Shown here one piece after another: positions 45,340 through 56,300 of a DNA stretch of 64,000 bases (within the stretch, counting starts at the first letter, position 1; every line of letters starts with the position of its first letter). The DNA is taken from the NCBI RefSeq assembly GCF_000499845.2, contig NC_023750.2:3841478-3905477 (forward strand). The letters run 5' to 3'. The DNA comes from Phaseolus vulgaris (Eukaryota > Streptophyta > Magnoliopsida > Fabales > Fabaceae). The notes below the pieces were generated by a model. The model made no database searches and was not told the origin of the DNA. It worked only from the letters and a program-made list of their open reading frames with translations. The translations under genes and the position numbers were made by a program.

Positions 45340-48145
45340 TAGATAATATTGATGACTATTTTACGGCAAGTGTACCATATCATAAGTAATAATTTGTCTC
45401 TAAAGATGGATATTGAACTCATAAAGAATAGTTGAATTCTCAAGTATAATATTCACTAAATATAAGATAATTTGTAAAAGTTTGATGGAAAGTTGTTTGT
45501 ATTATGAATTTGCAAGAAATTAAATAAAGCAAAGTAAAATATTTGTATGAGTCAATTGAAAAAATTGGGATTGGGGTTCATCCTTCTCACTCTTTAGTAT
45601 TTTTTAAAAGACTATAATATTTAGTCTTGATTGGTATTAATGCATATATAAAAATAATTCATATCGATTCCGTGCATACAAAATTATTAAGAGAGTCTCC
45701 TAAATATTGATTCTTCGCATATTTATAAAAACTTCTTATCATTATGGATAGATGTTATAAAACAATTAACATTTCAAATCTATTCCTAGCACAAAAATAT
45801 GTTAATCACTATCATTTAGGTCAGATGCTTAGTACTTTCTAATCAAATCTAGGAATCAAAATCATGAATAATTCAAGCTTTGAGGATAAAATAATAATAA
45901 CAATCATCAATCAACAACTGAAATATTATAGATAAATATCATCTCAATACATAAGAGTTTGAACAAATTGCTCTCAATCCCAAAGAGAAAAATTAGTCAC
46001 TTATGTTATCCATTACAAGCGTGGAAAAAAAAAGAAAAGAAAATCTAGGATGTTTCTCCTAGACGGTTGTCTCCTCTAGGGTTGCCTATCTCTCTTTATT
46101 CTCTAAATGATGTATAGGGTTATGTTGAAGATGGTTACTGCCCCTTCAAGATTGTGTTTGATGAAGGCTTATATGTAGTGTTTGATGAAGACTTATATGT
46201 ACATTTCATTTGTTTTTTGCTTTGCTTTAAGTATGTCTTAGGTAGTGCTTAGAGGTTGTCTAAGAGTGGGCTTTTTGCTGAGTAACTCACCTCATAACCA
46301 CTGGCCATGTGATAAGAACAAGCATAAGTTTTCTTAAACTGTTTTTCACATGTTTTACAAAAAACACGTTTACTGCATAAAAATAAATCTGTTCTTTTCT
46401 AAATAAACAGATTCATTTTTTACACTGATGCCTTGGCTTTGTCTTGTGAAAATTAGATTTTGTGCATCAGGTATTTTGACTAAGTCGTCTACCTTTCAAA
46501 ACGACTGAGTTTTAAATGGTTAAACTTTCTCTGTTTTCGTTTTGAAAAATAAATCTGTTCATCTGTAAATGAATAGATTCTTTTTGTCTCTGGTGCCATG
46601 TCAAGCTTAAACGTTTTCAGTTTTATCTCTGCACCAGAATGGTTGACTAAGTCTCCTCACTTAACAGATTCTCTAACTGCTTTTTGAAAATAAATCTGTT
46701 CATTTTATTTTCTATCTGTTCATTTTATAACAGCTTTAACTGTTTTTCAAATATCTGTTATAAGTTGGTTCTCTATAAAATGCAAACTTGTTTTCTGAGT
46801 TCATTATCAATTCATCAATTCATACATTTGCAAAAACAAGTTTTGACAACAGAGAGTTAAGTGTTTACAAAGGATTAGCATTTGTTCTTCAAAGATTTCG
46901 AAAATCACAAAGTGCTTGTTCTTGGTTTGGTTCCAAAAGCTTGGTGTGAGGTGCAGCTACTGTTCTAGCAATCTTGCCTACTGGTTTAAGGCTGATCTTT
47001 GTATCCTCAATCAGGTGTAGTCGTTTCACTTCTTATTACTTGTAATAGTTTGGTTGAACACTCTTCTTGATAGGTGTTCTTGGAGAGTGGGTGTGTATGT
47101 GCTGAAATAGGTTTTTTTAGCAAGAGTACCTAAGTTCTTGTAGGTTTCAAGAACAGTGGGAATTGTACTTGCTTGTACTGTGTTTTAGTGATTTCCACCT
47201 GTTGTTGGTGAAGACTGGATGTAGCTCAGGTTGAGTGAACCAGTATAACTGCTTGTGTTCATTCTCTCTCACTCTCTGCAATTTCGTTTCTGCATAATTG
47301 ATAAAACAGCAAAGAAATAAATCTGTTCAATTGAAAATAAATCTGTTCTTTCTGGGCACTGTGCATACTGTTCTTGATTTCTGAAAAAGTTGTTTGAATC
47401 TGATAAGAACATATACAATCTGCTAAAAGCCATTGGAACACAGTGACTGTGATAGGCTGCTCAAGAAACTGTCAAAGCTATTAATTGAACCTTAAACAAA
47501 TTGCTGAAAGTTGAAGCTTGCTGTTCTGTGATTAATTGTTCTTAATTTCTGGAAAATTGCTTGACATAAAGAAGAACACTCATAGTCTGTTAAAAGCCAC
47601 TGGAACAGGTTGTTTGCAAAGGTCACTCAATCAATTAGCATGCTATCAATTGAACCTTAATCACTTGCTTGAAATTGAAGTGTGCTGGTTTGTGTTTTAC
47701 TGTTTTTTAATCTGATAACTGTGTGTGTGCATCTGGAAAATCTATCTGCATAGTCTAGTGATTAACCTTGCTGTATTAAAAGCGTTTCAAACAAAAACAG
47801 TGCTGAAATAAATCTGTTCATTTTCACATAAATCGATTTATTTTCTGTAAAACTGGGTTAAACACTGTTTCTGCGAGAAAGTTTTAAAAGGTTAATTCAC
47901 CCCCCCTCTTGAACTTTGGCACTATTAAACCCTACAGGTTATACCTCACACCTTCTCTTTAACCTAGTTGGGCTTGGGCTAAGTGACATCTCACCGAAGC
48001 GAGTTATTACTTGCTTGAGCGAGTTCCTTTAGAGTGATTTTTCCTTGGCGAGTTTGGGCGAGTTTTGAGCGAGTTTCCAATGTTTTAACTTTTTCTTTTC
48101 ATCTTGTCCATTCTCCTTTAACCCTTTCATATCCATTTTACCATA
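45340..48145 (-). mobile_element. Gypsy LTR (family G, copy 3), inverted, split by a solo LTR
   Basis: Minus-strand copy of the LTR at 5.2 kb. Its terminal 'acttgccgtaaaat' region is near 45360 and its 'cttgagcgag...aagtgagatgtcactta' part at 47990-48060. The two halves (45340-46122 and 47942-48145) are separated by the solo LTR 46123-47936. The first ~200 bp of the LTR are missing on the right. Confidence 0.65.
46123..47936 (+). mobile_element. Solo LTR of a copia-type (SIRE-like) retrotransposon, nested
   Basis: 1814 bp, TGTTGAAGATGG...AAACCCTACA, with a perfect 5-bp target duplication GGTTA (46118-46122, 47937-47941). It shares 'gatgtagctcaggttgagtgaaccagtata' (in pieces) and 'aattcaccccccctcttgaa' with the solo LTR at 0.8-2.5 kb. 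No internal sequence or second LTR, so a solo LTR, younger than the gypsy LTR it interrupts. Confidence 0.88.
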
Positions 48146-48733
48146 GAATCCTGAAATCTATACATAATACAAGTAGAACGCACAAAAAAAATGAAAAAGA
48201 TTTTATATACCACAAATAGAAACTTGAGGTAACATGCGTGGCCCACTAAAACACTCCACATAGTGTTTTTTAAGCCTTTTCCTTCTCCTTTCTCATCCCC
48301 ACTTTGCGTTGTCCTCTCTCATCCTCACTCTTTTGTTTTCCTCTCTCATTCGCACTTTGAAACACTCTCTGAAACCTTAATCTATCAATTTTTTTTCACA
48401 AGTTTGGCAACTGTGCACATCTCGTATACTAAAGATGTTTTTTTCTAATACTCCATTAAACATCTATTTCATTAATTGGCTTGTACTTTTGATATTTGAA
48501 ATGGCAATGGCGATGGTATTTCACTATATATAGGGTGTTGTCTTCAACCATTCATTCATTCATTTCATTTTTTTTCTTTTCATTCTCCAAGGACTTGGTT
48601 ACAGAAGCATTACCACGTAATCTTTGAACACCATGCCTGTTACAAATTTTTCTGTATGGTGTTATTATGTTCCAGTAATTTGTTCTCTATTTTTCGTTTT
48701 TTTATTCCCTTTCGCAAGACTCAATGGTGTTTT
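48146..48733. other. Unassigned sequence left of the CACTA element
   Basis: A CT-rich block (48270-48360), a TATA-like 'ctatatataggg' at 48524-48535 and a short hydrophobic ORF (ATG 48633) that runs into the CACTA element. No recognised gene. Confidence 0.35.
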
Positions 48734-49862
48734 CACTACAAGAAAAAATGGTTTTAACCGAGGTTTATTTTTACATTATCTAGGGTTAAAACCTTTACTA
48801 AGTCATTTACCCAAGATTGCAAATTCCCCACTAAACCATCCCAGGGAACGTGTTCCTCGAGGTTTTTTTTAAACCTCAGGAAAATCCTTTCAGTACCCCT
48901 GTTAATTACCATGGGTTAACCTTCGTAAAATACCATGGGTTTCAAAACCTCTGTAAAATACTATGGGTATCAAAATATTTGCATGGGTTTAAAAACCTCT
49001 GTAAAATACCATGGTTTCAATAACCACCGTATAATACCATGAGCTTCAAAATTTATGTAAAATGACTTGCCGTTTGAAATATCCTTCAACCCCATTTCCA
49101 CTATCTCTAACGATCCTTCTAACTTCTCTCTTCCACTGTAGACACATTGCTCTCTGGCACAGACTCAATGGCCGCTGACAACAGTCCTAGCTAGGAATCA
49201 CAATTCAACCACACGTATGTCTATTATATCTAAGGAGAAGAAATACTAAATAAGTCACTTTCTTATTCTCACTCCAATATTGCTTCTTCCATCACCTTAT
49301 TACTGCCCCAACTTAGGTCACAAGCCCTGTTACCTAGCTCGACAACAACTGATGTTTATCACTACTTTATATATCCTAAATAATTGGACTATCTGTCAGA
49401 TGTGGGCTTTGGCTAAAGATTGCAAGAACATATTGTGAAGATAAATTAACTTTATTACTTCTCACTTTCACAGTGAATTAATTATTATATGCATTTTAAA
49501 TTAAGGCCTTAATTTAAAATATTTCAAAATTATGAAAAATTAAATATTAACAACTATAACTAAAACTAGAACTGCACATAAAAATATATGTACATCAAAA
49601 GCTAAAACAAAATAAGTCATGTTTTTTGAAGTATGAGCTCGTAACAAAAGAAACTAGGAATTATATAAACCAACTATCATAAATGATAAGAAATATTCAA
49701 ATAATGTTGAACTACTTATTATCCAATGTTATTTTACTGAGATTTTAGAATAAACCTTGGAACTTAACGGAAGTGAAAAAAACCTCTGTTAATAAAATCA
49801 ATTCCCAGGGTTATATTAACCTTCGCTATATAACCTTCATTAAAACCCTTTTTCTTGTAGTG
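48734..49862. mobile_element. Non-autonomous CACTA (En/Spm-type) transposon
   Basis: 1129 bp with 14-bp perfect terminal inverted repeats CACTACAAGAAAAA and a 3-bp target duplication TTT (48731-48733, 49863-49865). The left subterminal region (about 48890-49060) contains repeated 'gtaaaataccatgggt' units in direct array, and the right has 'ccagggttatattaacc'-type motifs, the usual subterminal transposase-binding arrangement. The interior is AT-rich without a transposase. Confidence 0.92.
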
Positions 49863-49865
49863 TTT

Positions 49866-50214
49866 AAACCGTGTTTTCGTTTTTCCTCCGCACCTAATGG
49901 TGTAAAACTGCAATACGTTATTAGTGTAATATTTGTCATTTTTGGAGATTTATTTTGATTTTCTCATCTAATTTCTGTTCAGTTTGTAATCCATATTTTA
50001 ACTCCAATTTTGTATGTTATTCTTTGAGATTTATATTGTTTGCATCTGATATAGTGACTTATTGATCTCAATTTTATCACTTGGTATTCGAGTTTTTTAA
50101 GGTCATTTGTTCATCTCATTTTTGTTGAGTTTGTATTCCAATTGTTAACTCCATTTTTTGATCTTATTGTTTGGAGATGTATTTTGGTTGCATCTATTAC
50201 TCTGATTTGAAGAT
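49866..50214. repeat. Diverged ~128-bp duplication
   Basis: Two diverged units, each with 'agtttgta.tcca', 'ttaactcca', 'tttg.agat.tat' and 'ttgcatct', at about 49978-50050 and 50128-50200. Origin unknown. Confidence 0.45.
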
Positions 50215-50944
50215 GAACCTTGCATTTAGCAGCTTGTTGGTCTCGTCTTTCTCTGCATTATGTTTTTTCACCCATTTTCCTTTTTTTAGGCAACTAGTCA
50301 GGCTTCCTCGTACACCGATAACCTGTGTCTAATGCCTTCGGGGCTCACCCCGGGCATGTTCGATGCGGTCCAGACAAGAAATCAGTATTCTTTACTAGTG
50401 TTTGGCTTAAATGCTAACATCTTTTGTAGACAACGATGTTCCCATCTTAGTGGAGTGTTCGACATATTGTAATGGGACAACTTTGATGTCTTCTGCTGGT
50501 TCAAAGCGAACGTCATTCATCCGGGGATCAAGGTTCACAGAGGCGACAATATGCTCCCTCCTTGGAGCAATGGGTTTGAAACTGTTTTCCATTTGTTGGT
50601 TCTACCTTTAAGCTAGCCGCATAACGCTCACTTACCACCTTCTAGTCCACATGCACCATGATGATATCTCCAGAGGTCAATGGGAACTTCATGGTCAAAT
50701 GTGGTGTTGAAACTATGGCTCCCTAATGGTTGAGAGATGGTCTTCCTAACAATATGTTATAGAAGGTATTGACTTGAACTATACTTATCTTGAGATTCTT
50801 TCCCTCCCCGTACGTAGTGTAGAGATCGGTGTAACCTCGTGTGTCCACCCATTCTCCATAAAATCCCCTGATTTTGGCATCATACAACTTGATTTATGCC
50901 TCTGTTATCCTCATCTTTTTTAATGTTTTCTAGTAGAGTATGTT

Positions 50945-51897
50945 TTCTATTTTGGAAGGTCCCAGAATAGAGAGATATTCTCGCTCAAGCGAGAATGCTC
51001 CAAGACTGTTTCAGAAATCGACGTCTTTCTCGCTCAAGCAAGAATTCCTCGCTCGAGCGCAAATGCATCAGACAGATTGGGCCTTTTTTATGTTTTATCA
51101 CTTAGCCCATCAGCGTGACACAGGAAGTTACCTAATCCTAGTAAATTAGGTTAAATAGGGGGGCTAGAGGCACAACCCTTGTGTACCAAATTGAGAGGAA
51201 AACACCATAGAGTGAATTGTAACCCAATTGAGAGAATGGAAGGTGCTAGAAGTATGCATGGCTAATTCTACCCTTTGGGATTGGGAGTAATCTGCTTGAA
51301 CTCTTATGTATTGAGGTGATATTTATATTATAATATTCAGTTCTTTATTGATTATTGGTATTATTGTTTTGTTTCTAAATTTTTGTGACAAATTGAGAAT
51401 CTTAAATCTGACCGGAAAGTATTTTTAGGTTTATGACCTAAAAAATAATACTTAACATATTTGAGTGCTAGGAATAGACTTGAAATGTTAATTTCCATTA
51501 ACATCTATGCTTGATTCTAAGTTGTTCTTATGCGAGGGATCGATAGTTAGGGAACATTCTTAAGGATTTTATATGCGAGGAATCGATATAAATGACTTTT
51601 ATACGAGCATGAATTTCAATCAAAGAACTTAGTATTAACATGCTAATCAATAAAATACATGAGAGTGAGAGAGATGAAACCTAATCCCTATTTTTCCAAC
51701 TTAAAGCAACTAATTCTTTGTCTTTTTTCGTATTGATCATTGCCAACACAATCACTTCAACACTTTTTTTAATTGTTCTGTTTTATATTTAGCGATTATT
51801 GTACTCGATAATTCATTGTTCCTTGTGGGATCGATATCCATCCTTAAGGACAATTATTATTTCTAACAACGCAGTGCACTTGCCGTAGAAAGTCAAC
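50945..51897 (+). mobile_element. Gypsy LTR (family G, copy 4) inside gypsy copy 2
   Basis: Shares 'ctcgctcaagcgag' (50978 onward), 'aggttaaatag', 'attgaggtgatattta', 'gtgggatcgatatccatcc' and the terminus 'cagtgcacttgccg..aaagtcaaca' with the other copies. The 5' part of the LTR is missing. No ORF. Confidence 0.65.
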
Positions 51898-52285
51898 ACT
51901 GCCCCCTTGATCTAATTAGAAAAAGGGTGTCTCCTAGGTCAATCCATAATTTCAGACATGTGAATAGATTGATTGAGTTGCGACTCACTGTTCTGGCTTT
52001 TGTTCCTAGTCAAACGGGTCGTGGTTGACGGTTCCTCTGGTTTCTCCTTTTGTTGAGTACCTTCAGTCTCACTTGGTTGCTTCTCATTTGAGTTACCTAC
52101 GACCAACTGCCGCTTCATCTCTTCGTTCTCCCTTTGGAAGATTATCTCGGCCATCTCCCTTTTTAAGGGATAAAAGCAAGACCACCTACTCAGCTTCAGT
52201 CATCCTCTCGTTAGTCATGTTTCTTATTGACACCATTTGCTTTTGTGACTTATACTACTCTCTCGGCCCCACAGTAGGCGCCGTT

Positions 52286-52680
52286 TGTATTTGTAAGGGG
52301 CTAAGACTGTACCTGCTAACGAATGGACAACTGATTCCTATCGCTCGGTCACGCTCTCATTCCTTTCCTTCTTCTCACGTTTGGGCTTTGGCTCTTGGCG
52401 AGAGTGCACTTGCAAAAGGTTCTCCGACTCTCAAGTGAGTAATCGGTACTTAGGTGCTATTAATGTTGTAATAGTAAAGTATATTTGCTTTGTCTAATGT
52501 GCTTATTTATATAAATGTAATGGACTCTATCAATGATAGGTTGTATCTAATGTTTATAATCATAAAAATGAAATTACCTGATTTATGATGTATTCCTTTT
52601 TACCTTGGTGTATTTACATTAGTCGGTTGGACGGCATTTGATATCGGGTGTTATAGGATCGTCCAACCTCGACCGATACA
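52286..52680 (-). repeat. 5' LTR of gypsy copy 2
   Basis: 395 bp, aligned end to end with 39094-39482, including the TATA-like region and both termini. Confidence 0.75.
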
Positions 52681-52915
52681 GGTTTGATCCATCAAGAAGA
52701 GATACAGAAGTGGACCCTAAATATAATATTATGGATACTGAAATGAGTTCAAGATACCAACCATATGATCCATTTATTTTGGCACACAATGTCTGGCAAG
52801 TGTACTATGTCCTATATCCAGCATTTTGAGTAAACAAACATGGTTGGTGTATTACAATTAAAACAAAGCCTAAAAGTCGCATTGACTCAAACTACATGAA
52901 GGAGAACGTTATAAA
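52681..52915 (+). pseudogene. CACTA transposase fragment (DUF4216-like), copy 2
   Basis: Plus-strand text SSRYQPYDPFILAHNVWQVY (52745-52805), then after a stop NKHGWCITIKTKPKSRIDSN. It is the duplicate of 39483-39690 and starts at the same base after the gypsy LTR. The right part is lost relative to copy 1. Confidence 0.6.
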
Positions 52916-52934
52916 TGTAAGAAAAAGTAAATGA

Positions 52935-53370
52935 AATATTTTTAAATAACGAGAAATGAAATCAAACTTTGTTTAATTTAGTCTTAAATAAAGGGATGAA
53001 GCTATGGTGCTTCTTATGCTGAAACAAAAACAGAGACTGCATAGCATATAGCAAGGCAAATACATAACAAATTATCGAACCACAGCTGTCTTTATTTCAT
53101 AATGCAATATTTTTTACGAGAATTTCTGAATGAAATATTATATGCTAAAAGGGAAAAGAATTGACAAAAGTAACAACGAGAAAGCAAATCCAATAAACAG
53201 CTCCAGTAAAGCCAAGGAAGCACAATGTGATAAATAAGAAACAGGGTAAAATAAATATGAATCTCGTAACTATGAGCTCTACCCAAAGAAAAACAAGGAA
53301 AGGATCAGAAAAAACGAATTGCAATAAGGACACCAGGATTCATTCCATAACTCAAGGGATCCGGCTGTTC
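52935..53370 (-). promoter_or_regulatory. TNL4 3' UTR with conserved poly(A) signal
   Basis: AATAAA on minus (plus TTTATT 53091-53096), about 275 bp after the TNL4 stop, in the same position as in TNL2 and TNL3. Confidence 0.6.
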
Positions 53371-56300
53371 TCACATTACAATTTTCTTTATAAATGTAAT
53401 AAAGGAATTTTTCTTTGGCACAGGCTCCTTTTCTAAGTCATTTGATTCACTACATATTAGATAGACAGCTGTTTTCTTGACTACCAATCCATTACCAAAA
53501 CTCACAAAAATCTCCACCTTGTCTTCTGATCCTAAATTTGACATTATGCCAGGCCAATCATCATCATTAAAGGAAATTAGTGTGCCATGGTTGTGTATCT
53601 GGCATGTGCACTTCGTGTAATTAACAATTAAGACAGTACTAAGTTCAGGTTCAATGATTTCGGAGGTTGATAAATAAACCACACACAAAGCCATTCCCTT
53701 CACCACACGATCTTGAGGCACAGTGAAAGAAACAGAATGTCCCTCACCCATATGGGCCAACCAATAAGGATCATTGTCACCTGGGAGATAAGCATCACAT
53801 AACTCACTGCTTGCAAATACCTGTATCATGTGATAAACAAGGACATCTTTAGTTAAACAAAAATGTTATACATGATTAAAACAGATCTGGTTAATAGTTT
53901 TGTTGTGTATATATCACTATCATGTCTTTAGGGTTTTAGAATTCCTTTCTGGTTTTTGTCTCTCTTAGTTTATATTTCTACGATCATTGGGAATAAAGCA
54001 ATCATGAAGCTAGTAAAGCAAGAAATGGAAATCAATTTGGTAGTACTTAGTATAAGCCTAATCACTTGGTTAGTTGATTATTAAAATAAGATACTTTTAC
54101 ATGATAGTGAAGGGAAGATAGCTAAAAGTTCAGTATTTTAGTTTTTACTCTATACTTGATTAGGATTATTTTCTGTTCTCTCAAATAATACCTAAAATGA
54201 TGTTGAAGGTAATACAAAAGGGAAAGCTAGAGAAGAACCTTAGGTATGCTATTTCGCACAGTATTGAAGAATTCATTGTATCTTCCAACACCAGTCAGAG
54301 AATACCTGAGGTGATGCTTTGAAGGTACTGATTCTATAATATTTTCACCATATTCAACCAGTACGGTTTTTAATTGCTCAGATAGTTGAAACTCGGCGTC
54401 ACATTGCACCAAAACACTTCGAAGATTTGCGAGGCTGCTAAGCAAGGGTGCAATATCATCCCAACTATTATCTTCCATATGCATGAAGGAATGAATATAA
54501 GATAGGGGATTCATTGTTGGTGACATCCGAGACCGAATGATAGACGGAAAAAGATTATGTGACAATACCTCACACCCACTCAAGGATATATATCCAATGC
54601 TTTTTGGGCTTACAATTGTAAAAGGCAATTGTTTCATAAATCTATTTTCAGCAATTATAGTTATGAAGGATTTTATTAGCACTATATCTTTTTCCATTAA
54701 GGCAATCATCGAACAACCAGATAGAATCAGAGTTTTTAAGCATTTCAGCTTATATATCTCTCTGGGAAGATTGCTTAGACTTGTACAATCCTTCAAATTT
54801 AGCAGTATAAGATTGCAGAGACATGCAATAGAAGAGTGTATTTCACGCAATCTTGGACAATCTTTGAGAATGAGCTGTTCAAGACTTGGTAGTCTCGAAA
54901 AGTCAGGGGTTTCTATCAAGTGCTTGGAGTGACTAAGATTAAGGACTTTTAGCCACGTCAAAACCTTCAAGAAAAAAGTTTTTGATAAAATATTAGTGAA
55001 GAAAATGAAAAAACGAAATAGTTATAATTGGAAACAAATAATAATTTTAAAATAAAATGACAAGTAATAAAAACCTGGGGTTCTTTCCAAACGAATCGAA
55101 GAAGACTGTGTTTTAAATCAATCACTGTTGCATCATGCAGATAAAAGTCGTTAGGTAGGTATTCTGAAGAAAACCCTCGCAAACTGATCCATCTCAATTT
55201 CGCAGAAAGGTATTCTGAATCTGCAACCAGTTTCTGAAGTCTTGATGAGTCTCTTACACCTACAAGAGGAGAATCACTTCTGGAAGACCATCCCTAAATG
55301 AATCTTGTCCCCGGTGATGAAAAGAGCTAAGAGAAACAAATATATTCCACATAAGAAAGCAACCACTTCCAAAAGAAGTTTCAAAACCATAGATTAAGAA
55401 TGTTCTTACAGTTGCATGCTTCATATCCTCATCAATAATTTCACCAATAATATTTCTTCCCATTTCTCGTAGCAACGGATGCATTCCTAATTTGTTGTTC
55501 TTATTAACTCGTATGAGACTACGCTCAATCAAAACTCTTATTCCACTATCAGCGTCTATTCCACAGCCGTTTAGGATCTTCGTAACACAGGCTCTGCCTT
55601 TACCAACAAAGGAACAACATAGATCAAGGAATAAATCTTTTTCCATTTGATTGCATAAACCGTCAAAGCTTATTTTCAATATCTGATCAAATTTAATAAA
55701 CTCGGGAATTTTCTTTAGTTTTAAGAGTACTCTATTCCATTCTTTTTTCGTCCTTTGATATAAATAACTTCCAATGACTTCAAGAGCTAGAGGTAGTCCT
55801 CCACAATAAGCAACTACTCTTTCTGCGAGGAAAAGATAATCTTCTTTTGGTTTTGCTTCTCTAAATGCGTGCCAACTAAGAAGCTCAAGGGACTCATCTG
55901 TGTTCATTATTAGCTCTACCTGAAAAACAGAATCAGTTCGATATAGCATCGGTAGGTTTTTAGATGCTGTTGTAATGATTATTACACTTCCTCCTCTGAA
56001 CCAATGACTGCATTTCCATAGTAATGTCGCATGAAACGTAGGCATATCGTCAAGTACAATGAGCACCCTTTTCCCAGAAAGTCTTTCCCGAATCATACGC
56101 CTTCCCATCTCAAAGGTACCTATCTCTACCTTTGCTTTTAGGACATCTGAAAGGATTTGTTCTAGTAAACCAAGATTCCCTCTTATTCTGCTAACTTGTC
56201 CAATATCTTCAATGAAACTTTTCTCCGTGAATGTACCGTGAATTTGATGGTAGATAGCTGTAGCAAGGGTGGTTTTACCAGATCCTTCCTCTCCACATAT

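Larger units (their letters stand above)
50215..52680 (-). mobile_element. Ty3/gypsy Tat-type element (copy 2), internally deleted and interrupted
   Basis: Homologous to copy 1. 50215-50944 corresponds to about 35280-36010 (protease/RT linker, e.g. MENSFKPIAPRREH on minus, 50592-50550), and 51898-52285 to the gag start (about 38680-39090). 52286-52680 is the 5' LTR (TGTATCGGTCGAGG...AAATACA on minus). PBS-like 'ggcgcctactgtggggcc' follows the LTR. The middle (equivalent of 36010-38680, including the hAT and intron insert) is absent and a family-G LTR sits there. The right junction is the same as in copy 1. Confidence 0.75.

Noticed and set aside
48633..48733. Small hydrophobic secreted-type peptide gene interrupted by the CACTA element
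   Set aside because: A TATA-like box and ATG exist, but no family match, and the frame after the element is short and not convincingly coding.
52025..52438. 137-codon plus-strand ORF
   Set aside because: It is a shadow of the minus-strand gypsy gag and LTR.
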